Shown in pieces: positions 5,323-11,704 of a stretch of 11,704 nucleotides of DNA. This DNA is from Planctomycetota bacterium (lineage in GTDB: Bacteria; Planctomycetota; Phycisphaerae; WQYP01; JAJZKY01): NCBI GenBank assembly GCA_021803885.1, contig JAJZKY010000066.1:1-11704 (forward strand), written 5' to 3'. The notes beneath the pieces are model-generated. The model was not told the DNA's origin. It saw only the letters and a program-made list of their open reading frames with translations, and made no database searches. The stretch's first letter is position 1; every line of letters starts with the position of its first letter. A program made the translations under genes and the position numbers.

Positions 5323-8300
5323 TTAAGGTTCGACCGCCAGCAGCGCCTGTTGCTGCATAATGCCCACTTGCGGGAAGTTGGCGGGCCATATACTCACCAT
5401 CGCCGCGCTGGAAGCAGTATCGGCATTGTACGCCAGAGTAATGCCGACAAAAAACCGTGGTATTTCACGCACAAGACTTACTTCGCTTAAAACATTCTGT
5501 CCCAGGGCAAAGTCATAACTTTCCGCCGCCGCTATCGAGTATTTACTCGTTAATTTGTATGAAATGGCGGCCGTCCATTGGTCTGAATCCACCGCCCGGA
5601 TGTACCGGTTACCAAGAAAATAACTCAAATTCGGAGTTTGATTTACTTCCACACCCGAATCCAGTTCCTCCAGCTGTTGCACATTTATATTCCAGCTTTC
5701 ATCCGCCAAAAACTCCACGTTGGCCCCAAGGCGCCACTTAAAATTGGCATTGATGCTGTCGGCGATCTGGCTGAGTTCCGGGCGGCTCCAATCATAATAT
5801 CCTATGACCGGCGTGCCAAAATCACTGGTGGAAAACGGTGCCCCGGCGTACTGCGGATTATTAGGATCAAACGGCCCGGAGAGATGATTGTTCCAGAAAA
5901 CATCCGCCGCCACATTGAAGGTGATCCAATTCACAATCTGCCGTTGGCCCGGGCGGCCGCGCTTGGTCTGCAACATCTGCCGTAACGCAAATTCCGCACC
6001 GCTGGCATCCGTAATGCCTTCCACATTACGGTCAAATGGCTGCAGATACCCCTGTTGAATATTGGCTCCGGTGACGAACATGCTGATCTGCGGCTCGATA
6101 ATGTGCCGCAGCTGATCAATATCCAGCAAATCAGATTTTACATCCGGATAAAGTTTAGAAAAGGTGGTGGAACTGCGGAAGCCCACCGTCCCCCAGACAC
6201 GTGTGGTACCACCGCCGATCTGATTATTAACCGCTGGGAAAGTGGTATCCCAGTAGGTCAAGCGTCCGCTGACAAACGGGTCAAACTGCACCGGACCTGC
6301 CGCCATGGGAAAATCAATTTCCTGGCGGGAATCCACCCGGGCTACGGGCTGGTCCGTCCAGCCGTTACTGAGATAATATTGGGAAAAAGTTTCATTGGGA
6401 TTCAAGCCGGGAAAGTTCAATTGCAGCGCCCGAATGCCGGAAGTAGTGTCGCTGAACTGGTCATTGATCATACCGCCGCTGGTATCGCTGTAATAGGTAA
6501 ACAAGCCCAGTAGTTTATCGCCTTCGCGATAGTAATGCGCTTCCGGATAGCGCTGCACGGTGTATTCATTGTTTTCCAGATCAGCATTGGTGATAAAACC
6601 CGTGAGATTCCATTTGCCCAGTACGGTGAATGCCTCGGTATGGTGCTGTTGTTCAACATAAACGGAAGTTTGTTGCTCCGGCGCGGTTGCATATACGTAA
6701 GGAAAGTATTGTTCCAGATAATTTGGATCGGAAACGTAACTTCCCTCCACCGCCACACTCCACTGCCTGGATAATTGCTGTAAATACCGCGCAAATATAT
6801 AGCCGCGCGTGTGCTGCGGCACCGGCAGATTATCGCGGTTGGCGCCAAGTTGATCGGTCCCGGTGTCATACATCAGTGAACTGTTGACCACGCCGCGCAT
6901 GGAGCCGACATCATATCTCGAATTCAGCCCCACCGCCGGGCCGCGTTTGGAGTATTCGTTAACGCTCACGTCCGCTTCCACGCCTCCAGGCGGTGTGATA
7001 CCCATGAGTTCCAGCAAATTCCAGTCGGTAGTGGCGGTAACCCCGAAGATATTGGAATCGCCGATGCTGGCCGCCTTCAATGGTGATGGGCTTTGTTGCG
7101 TCGTGCCGGAAACATAGGGCCAATAGAAAAAAGGAACCCCGAAAAAGTTGGCGGTGGTTTTCGTTGCTGTAAAGGCATAATAGGCAGTCTTGGGTTTCCC
7201 ACCCGGTGGTGTCGGTGCCGCAATACTCCGTACCGTCATGGCACTGGCGCCGATATAATAGTGGGGTTGATAAAATTCATCGGTGGATAATTTCACCGAT
7301 TTCGCCTCAAACTGTCCCTGTGCTTCCTGGATAATTTCTCCCGCCCGCATATACAAGGGCGACTTCGCCTGCACAATTTCCGAGCTTAACACCGCATGCA
7401 GCAGTATGGCCCGGTTGGTGGTGAAATCATAATAAACCTGATTCGCATGGAGTGTCTGATGGCCATAGGTGATCGTTACATCGCCGTCCAGATACACTCC
7501 CAGAACCTTTTGGGTAATGGAATGGTTGGTAATTTTTGTCGGCACCGGCGCGCCGGCCGCGCCGCGCGTACGGATCGGACTGAACATCACCGCATTGTTG
7601 GCGCGCAACTCCAAGGCATTATGCCCTGGCAATTTCCGAAAGAGGAAAAATTCTCCTTTGGCCACCGTTACCCGCTGCCGCCCAATGACCTCTTCGGTAA
7701 TGATGTTGCCCGTGGCCATGACGATGGGCGTTGGAGGTGCCCGGTGGGGAGGCTGTCCCGGCTTGAGGTGCAGCGCCACTGGTGGGCCGGGCTGGCGCGG
7801 CGCCGGGGGCGCCGGCAAACGTGATCCCCTGGCAAACCAGCCATTGCTTAAGGCCAATTCGGTCGGTGATATCTCAATGGTGGGGATGGCTTCTGGAGCC
7901 TGCGGTGCCGTCGCGATTTCTTCGATCAGTTTTTTTCCCCGCAACACGATGGGATTATGAGCTTCATTTTTCGCCAGCGGCGGTGGGCCGGAAAGACGTA
8001 CCCGTGCCGTGATGCGCGTTGTTACCAGCATTTCTTCAGCGGTGCTTACCGCCGCATTCCCGGCGCCTTCCCGGATCACGACCTGACCGGCAAGATAAAT
8101 CTGCACTTTATAAAATCCGGATTGCCCCTGTCCCTGTGGATGCAGCCAGATCACCGCATGATCCGCCGCAATCCGGCGATAGCCGACCTCAATGCGCACC
8201 TGACCCTCGGCTAAAATATGGATGGTTCCATCATTATTCTCCCAGGTTGTCGTGTGGTCCGCCGCCACCTGCAGCGGCACACTGATAGACCCGGTGGGTT

Positions 8301-8517
8301 TGAGGATTGGATAAATGGTCGGCGTAATGGGTTGTTCCAGTATCTGGCTCCGGACCATACATGGGCAGAGAACGATGGTGGCCAGAATGGCGGCCATGGC
8401 GGCGCGGCGAAATATGCAGATGAAAGCGGGATTCGCCTGATACGTCGATTGTTTGTTTCTTCGTGTTGCTGTCACAATCCCGCTCAAGTACATTCCACCA
8501 CGGATACCAGACGACAC
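5323..8517 (-). CDS. lptD: LPS-assembly protein LptD-like (OstA domain plus C-terminal beta-barrel)
   Basis: 1064 residues from GTG 8517; ATG 8493 (residue 9) is an equally possible start, and neither has a good Shine-Dalgarno sequence. The hydrophobic segment 39-57 after RR is the signal peptide. The LptA/OstA-like beta-jellyroll spans about 85-430 (for example IHILAEGQVRIEVGYRRIAA, 99-118, and VYLDGDVTITYGHQTLHANQ, 341-360) and is interrupted by a Pro-rich insert at 233-266. The junction motif GVPFFYWPYV (460-469) is typical of LptD. Residues 480-1064 form the barrel, with the conserved block RHIIEPQISMF (804-814). In Gram-negative bacteria LptD, with lipoprotein LptE, inserts lipopolysaccharide into the outer leaflet. 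It is longer than E. coli LptD (784). The only cysteines (34, 51, 53) are in the leader region, so the disulfides of the E. coli protein cannot form. First gene of an operon with the barrel protein. Confidence 0.87.
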   Translation of the reverse strand: MSSGIRGGMYLSGIVTATRRNKQSTYQANPAFICIFRRAAMAAILATIVLCPCMVRSQILEQPITPTIYPILKPTGSISVPLQVAADHTTTWENNDGTIHILAEGQVRIEVGYRRIAADHAVIWLHPQGQGQSGFYKVQIYLAGQVVIREGAGNAAVSTAEEMLVTTRITARVRLSGPPPLAKNEAHNPIVLRGKKLIEEIATAPQAPEAIPTIEISPTELALSNGWFARGSRLPAPPAPRQPGPPVALHLKPGQPPHRAPPTPIVMATGNIITEEVIGRQRVTVAKGEFFLFRKLPGHNALELRANNAVMFSPIRTRGAAGAPVPTKITNHSITQKVLGVYLDGDVTITYGHQTLHANQVYYDFTTNRAILLHAVLSSEIVQAKSPLYMRAGEIIQEAQGQFEAKSVKLSTDEFYQPHYYIGASAMTVRSIAAPTPPGGKPKTAYYAFTATKTTANFFGVPFFYWPYVSGTTQQSPSPLKAASIGDSNIFGVTATTDWNLLELMGITPPGGVEADVSVNEYSKRGPAVGLNSRYDVGSMRGVVNSSLMYDTGTDQLGANRDNLPVPQHTRGYIFARYLQQLSRQWSVAVEGSYVSDPNYLEQYFPYVYATAPEQQTSVYVEQQHHTEAFTVLGKWNLTGFITNADLENNEYTVQRYPEAHYYREGDKLLGLFTYYSDTSGGMINDQFSDTTSGIRALQLNFPGLNPNETFSQYYLSNGWTDQPVARVDSRQEIDFPMAAGPVQFDPFVSGRLTYWDTTFPAVNNQIGGGTTRVWGTVGFRSSTTFSKLYPDVKSDLLDIDQLRHIIEPQISMFVTGANIQQGYLQPFDRNVEGITDASGAEFALRQMLQTKRGRPGQRQIVNWITFNVAADVFWNNHLSGPFDPNNPQYAGAPFSTSDFGTPVIGYYDWSRPELSQIADSINANFKWRLGANVEFLADESWNINVQQLEELDSGVEVNQTPNLSYFLGNRYIRAVDSDQWTAAISYKLTSKYSIAAAESYDFALGQNVLSEVSLVREIPRFFVGITLAYNADTASSAAMVSIWPANFPQVGIMQQQALLAVEP

Positions 8518-8644
8518 TTGTCGACATTTTTACGCCGGCACATCAACGCCACGTGCAGAGATCATAGAGCGCCTGAGGAATACTGAAAAGTCCCACTCCG
8601 TTAATAGATAACCGTTCACGGTATGATCACCAGCATCGCCCGAT

Positions 8645-8673
8645 ATTATACTGTATACGTCTATTAATGATAC
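8645..8673 (-). promoter_or_regulatory. Predicted promoter of the lptD-barrel operon
   Basis: On the minus strand a perfect TATAAT (8650-8645) lies 17 nt after GTATCA (8673-8668, 3 of 6). The start near 8638 gives a leader of about 120 nt. The weak -35 overlaps the repeated TGATACA motif, which suggests control by a bound regulator. A second candidate closer to the gene is TTTTCA (8589-8584)-17-TATGAT (8566-8561). Confidence 0.5.
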
Positions 8674-8742
8674 ATCTGATACACATTATTGCTCTAAAAT
8701 CAGTACTTTTTCGCATTATTCACTTCTCCCCATGTATCATTA
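8665..8742. promoter_or_regulatory. TGATACA repeat cluster, candidate operators
   Basis: TAATGATACAT (8665-8675) and ATGTATCATTA (8732-8742) form a perfect 11-bp inverted repeat 56 bp apart. TGATACA occurs twice directly (8668-8674, 8677-8683) and once inverted (8733-8739). The left copies overlap the -35 of the predicted lptD promoter, and the right copy lies upstream of it. The spacing suits two DNA-bound dimers or a looped repressor. Confidence 0.45.
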
Positions 8743-8769
8743 GAAGCCGCGTTGAGTATAGCCACCTGA

Positions 8770-8788
8770 TGAAACGCTTTTGAAACGC
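8770..8788. repeat. TGAAACGC direct repeat at 11-bp spacing
   Basis: TGAAACGC at 8770-8777 and again at 8781-8788, start to start 11 bp, about one helical turn. Such tandem half-sites can bind a regulator, but no protein is implicated. Confidence 0.3.
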
Positions 8789-9015
8789 AAGACGTGAAAA
8801 ACCCGGAATAATATATTCATGGATCGTTAGATATTGTGTAATCGTTCACAAATAAGATAACAACCGTAATACGCATTGCTGCTTTGGGTAATCTATTATG
8901 AAAAGTGAATGATGCGGGACAGTGCCAAGTTTGGGCCATCATCTGGATCAGATGTCTCCTTGATAGCCGCATATAGTATATAACCGCATGCAATGGTGGT
9001 GCCGGGTAGCCGTTG

Positions 9016-9029
9016 TATCCAATTGGATA
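9016..9029. promoter_or_regulatory. Perfect 14-bp palindrome TATCCAATTGGATA
   Basis: All seven base pairs are complementary. The site lies 11-24 bp downstream of a minus-strand TTGACA (9045-9040), where a -10 region would sit, so it could be a repressor site over a promoter reading toward lptD. No regulator is identifiable. Confidence 0.35.
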
Positions 9030-9082
9030 AAAGTTATGCTGTCAAGATACTTTATCCATAGTAGCTCAACGTCATACCCCTG

Positions 9083-11704
9083 TCACCGTCCGGAAGCCTG
9101 GGAGAGTTTTTCAAAATACGCTTTTACCGGATTGGCGTATCCTCTGGGCATGCTGCCGAGCATGGTATCCGAAACTTTGCGCAGAGTTTTGCGGCCCCCG
9201 GTGGTGTTGTCCATGGTTAACCGCGCTTCGGCCTGATTAATAACCCTGGCCGTATTGAGACTTTGATTCGCCAGTTTCTGGTATAACAGTGCGGTATGAT
9301 ACTGATAGGCGTTCAAGGCCTTTTGGGCATCCTGCATTAACACCGCGGATTCAATAAGTTTGAAGTTGTTAAAGCCGGCCGCGCGTAACTGGATACGCAG
9401 CCGATCCGCCTGATTCAATAACTGGGCCTGAATACCGGCCATGCGCTTTATATCTTTCTGCATTCCCTGTGGAGCCGGACCTTCCAGGCCTTCACCTCCG
9501 TAGCCGGAGATTTTGCCGCCACCGGTGGCGCCGCCAGGCGGCTGTTTGGAGGAATCCTTCACCTGCCCGGAACTGAACTGGTCGCCGGTAAGGCGGGTGG
9601 GCGTGCGGCGACCACCTTTATCACTGGCGGTGGCGCCGACCATTTCACCGCTGGCCCGGCCTTCGCGACCGGAACCGCTGCGGCCCTGAATTTCATCATT
9701 CTTGGGCATGGTATTGCCGGTAATACCTTGCGCGCTCATATCGCTGATGGGTCCATCTATGGCGCCCCATCCATTACCTTTGTTGATGGAATCGTTCCAT
9801 TTGCTGCCGAGACTTTCCATATCACTGGTGAGGTCTTCCTCATGCTGGAGCAGTTTTCCGATCATATCGGAAAGCTGGGAAGGCAGTGGTGGCGCGGGAA
9901 CATCATTTTGAGTCACCGGCTCTTCCATTTCCCATTTGTAGGTATCAGGCTGTTGAGCCAGCCATTTTTCGATATTGGAGGTTATTTTTTTCGCATCTTC
10001 CAGCCCTTCCTGTTCCAGCGGCACCACGATTTTCATCGCTTTGGCGGCCAAGGCTCCTTTGGACAGGGCCAAAGCCACATTCATCTGCGCTAAATCATCT
10101 TTCAAGGATGCGTCAGCCTGGTCCTGTTCGGTCAGGTTGCTGAGGTTCACAAGTTTCTGGCTGAGAAATTTCGACCATTTATCTTCAATGGCCTGGGCTT
10201 TGAGTAATTCATTTTTATCTTTGGCATCAAACTGATTGATGGGTTTTTGCGCCAGCTTCATCGATGTATTCATCACGCCCATTTGTTGCTTTTCCATTTT
10301 CTTCAGGGCCAGCGCCAGTTGCCGCCATTGTTCTCTTCCCTGATCCGGAAAGTTCGTACCCTGATGGGAGACCACGGAATTTACGCTCTCTGCCTTCGCT
10401 CCCGCCATGGCCAATAAAGCCTTAAGCGCATTAAGCACATTGAGTTGATGCGTGTGCAGTTTTATAAATTCCAGTTTCACTGCCCCCATATCAGAAACCA
10501 GTCCCAGATCATCCGCTCGCGCTACCGCCGCCGTCGCATCACCATGGACCATCACGTCCAGTGCCTGTTGCACGGTGGCCATGGAATGAATGAATGGGAA
10601 ATGTTTATAAGTACCGTTCATAAACTGCCGCAAATGACGCTGCCCTTCCGCCACTTTGGCCGCCGTTTGATGAACGATGGCCAGCGGTGGTAAAAGATGT
10701 ATGCCGTTACCCAGCACAATAAGACCCTGCTGTTGCGCCAGCATTTTTTCCAGCCGTTGTTCCAGAGCGGCCCAGCGACTGTGGCCCATGGCACTGGCTG
10801 CGGTAGATTGTAATTTGACGGTATACACCCGCCCCAACGCGGTCTGCGGGCCATACTGATTCACCCCGATATTAAGCTGCCGATTGTCGGTGGCGGTAAA
10901 ACGGTAATGGATGTTCTGGCCCAATCGATATTTCCGCGCCGGTAGTGCTAACAGGGCGCGCACCGTGGAAACCGTTGCCGGTTTGCCATTTTCGGCCATC
11001 GGAATCTGCCATTGACGCAGGGTGGTAAAACTTCCGTTGTTGACGGCAATCTGCAGGGCCATCGCGGTCAGGCCGTAGTCCGCAGTGGCTTTGGCTTCCA
11101 AAGGGATATTGGCTCCGGGAAGAGCTGATAAATCTTTATGGGGAATCAGCACATGAACCATGGGCGGCGTGTCCGCGGCCACCCGCACCAGCAGCTGGTC
11201 CGGCGCGGAGGCGGAAGAAGCCGGAAAACGTTGCAGGGCATTGCCGCGCGCATCATTGAGCAACCAGTGATAACGGACGGTTTGTTCCGCAATCCAGGAA
11301 ACAGTAAATGTTTTCTGATTGCTGGAGCTGGCCGGGATGGTTTTTCCACCGGTTTGTTCTACCAATGCCGACGCCCCGATAATCGTGTGATCCAGTGTGG
11401 CGGACAGATTGATTTTGCTGCCGAAAGGAACCGTAACCGACGCGGCGGCGGGATCGAATGTTTTTCCTGTCAATATGATATGGCGGGCCGGCAATTGCGT
11501 GTAGGCGGGGGGGGTTATATTGATCTGATATTGCCGCAAGGCAATTTTGGGCAGCACGGTCAGATGGTATTTCCGGCTTTGCGTTCCTCCGGCCGCCACA
11601 AGGTAAGTAACATTTTCCGCCACACTGGCCAGGTGAAACCGAAAAGAATGAAAATGTCGTCCAAATGGTATCATCGCTACTTTCTGGCGCGCACCGCTTT
11701 GGAA
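9083..11704 (-). CDS. Large Ig-like/coiled-coil protein, DUF4175-like (partial, N-terminus outside window)
   Basis: The frame is open through the right edge, with 873 codons visible. Met at 11674 is only the first Met in view: the ten codons before it are open and the text around it continues a domain, so the true start is outside. Residues about 1-310 are beta-rich Ig-like modules (SVAENVTYLVAAGG, then ITPPAYTQLPARHIILTG, then PPMVHVLIPHKDLSALPG). Residues about 310-610 are helical and rich in Gln, Lys and Leu, probably coiled coil. About 620-745 is a Gly/Ser-rich disordered stretch (near 724, GGATGGGKISGYGGEG). The C-terminal 125 residues are helical and end ANPVKAYFEKLS, like other large planctomycete proteins of this design. 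Those often have N-terminal membrane segments and lie near MoxR ATPase and von Willebrand A-domain genes. DUF4175-like membership and periplasmic location are inferences; no enzymatic motif is visible. Confidence 0.75.
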   Translation of the reverse strand, partial: FQSGARQKVAMIPFGRHFHSFRFHLASVAENVTYLVAAGGTQSRKYHLTVLPKIALRQYQINITPPAYTQLPARHIILTGKTFDPAAASVTVPFGSKINLSATLDHTIIGASALVEQTGGKTIPASSSNQKTFTVSWIAEQTVRYHWLLNDARGNALQRFPASSASAPDQLLVRVAADTPPMVHVLIPHKDLSALPGANIPLEAKATADYGLTAMALQIAVNNGSFTTLRQWQIPMAENGKPATVSTVRALLALPARKYRLGQNIHYRFTATDNRQLNIGVNQYGPQTALGRVYTVKLQSTAASAMGHSRWAALEQRLEKMLAQQQGLIVLGNGIHLLPPLAIVHQTAAKVAEGQRHLRQFMNGTYKHFPFIHSMATVQQALDVMVHGDATAAVARADDLGLVSDMGAVKLEFIKLHTHQLNVLNALKALLAMAGAKAESVNSVVSHQGTNFPDQGREQWRQLALALKKMEKQQMGVMNTSMKLAQKPINQFDAKDKNELLKAQAIEDKWSKFLSQKLVNLSNLTEQDQADASLKDDLAQMNVALALSKGALAAKAMKIVVPLEQEGLEDAKKITSNIEKWLAQQPDTYKWEMEEPVTQNDVPAPPLPSQLSDMIGKLLQHEEDLTSDMESLGSKWNDSINKGNGWGAIDGPISDMSAQGITGNTMPKNDEIQGRSGSGREGRASGEMVGATASDKGGRRTPTRLTGDQFSSGQVKDSSKQPPGGATGGGKISGYGGEGLEGPAPQGMQKDIKRMAGIQAQLLNQADRLRIQLRAAGFNNFKLIESAVLMQDAQKALNAYQYHTALLYQKLANQSLNTARVINQAEARLTMDNTTGGRKTLRKVSDTMLGSMPRGYANPVKAYFEKLSQASGR

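Larger units (their letters stand above)
8518..9082. other. AT-rich gene-free region upstream of lptD
   Basis: About 565 nt without a supportable gene. It holds the predicted lptD promoter and TGATACA cluster, two same-direction GTAAYCGTTCAC motifs (TAACCGTTCACG at 8609-8620 and GTAATCGTTCACA at 8838-8850), and the TGAAACGC pair. It also has the palindromes CATCTG-GAT-CAGATG (8940-8954) and TATCCAATTGGATA (9016-9029), and a consensus minus-strand TTGACA (9045-9040) with no good -10. A 41-codon minus-strand frame (8942-8817) is too weak to call. There is no clear terminator for the gene ending at 9083. Confidence 0.55.

Noticed and set aside
6468..6869. Frames overlapping lptD on either strand, such as this 133-codon one
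   Set aside because: All lie inside the continuous 1064-codon LptD frame with recognisable motifs on both sides; they are shadows.
8817..8942. 41-codon minus-strand ORF upstream of lptD, preceded by AAGGAG
   Set aside because: The AAGGAG is 13 nt from the ATG, too far, the peptide has no recognisable feature, and the frame crosses a GTAATCGTTCAC motif.
8988..9236. 82-codon plus-strand ORF at the end of the large right-hand gene
   Set aside because: Most of it is antisense to the C-terminus of the 9083-11704 gene, which has clear protein-like composition.
1..11704. CRISPR array, tRNA, rRNA, toxin-antitoxin pair or phage module
   Set aside because: No regularly spaced repeats, tRNA cloverleaf, rRNA sequence, toxin/antitoxin-like gene pair or phage protein was found.

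Overview
The window looks like chromosomal DNA from a Gram-negative member of the Planctomycetota, possibly the class Phycisphaerae. Two things point there. One is a 95-residue protein whose core matches the small basic protein family of planctomycetes, verrucomicrobia and chlamydiae. The other is a very long LptD-type outer-membrane protein, encoded near a large Ig-like/coiled-coil protein of planctomycete style. The lineage is inferred from protein character alone; there is no rRNA in the window.

Layout, left to right. (1) 1-280, minus: N-terminal part of an ArsR-type regulator that runs off the left edge. (2) 281-410: two back-to-back promoters whose -35 boxes form an inverted repeat. (3) 411-698, plus: the small basic protein. 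(4) 699-1270: gene-free, with a heptamer tandem repeat and a REP-like hairpin. (5) 1271-1930, plus: a membrane-anchored, single-HKD phospholipase D-like nuclease. (6) 1931-2543: gene-free but crowded with palindromes: a 123-bp MITE-like inverted-repeat unit, a chain of hairpins and a strong minus-strand terminator, some of which may form a small RNA. (7) 2544-4028, minus: a polytopic M48 metallopeptidase, possibly translated from a leaderless mRNA. (8) 4029-4238: short intergenic region carrying a second copy of a 19-bp repeat. (9) 5323-8517 and 4239-5297, minus: lptD-like gene followed 25 bp later by an outer-membrane beta-barrel gene, very likely one operon. (10) 8518-9082: AT-rich upstream region of that operon, with a TATAAT box, repeated TGATACA motifs and several short palindromes. 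(11) 9083-11704, minus: C-terminal part of a large Ig-like/coiled-coil protein that enters from the right edge.

The theme is envelope biology. LptD inserts lipopolysaccharide into the outer membrane, the co-transcribed barrel is another outer-membrane protein, the M48 protease is probably a membrane quality-control enzyme, and the large right-hand protein is probably periplasmic or membrane-associated. The ArsR regulator and small basic protein form a separate divergent pair.

The least explained material is intergenic. A motif GTAAYCGTT(CAC) recurs in three of the long gene-free stretches, twice as the inverted ends of a 123-bp unit. A promoter-hairpins-terminator series at 2251-2495 could be an undescribed RNA. 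I see no CRISPR array, toxin-antitoxin pair, phage gene, transposase gene, tRNA or rRNA, and no convincing multi-gene defence system.
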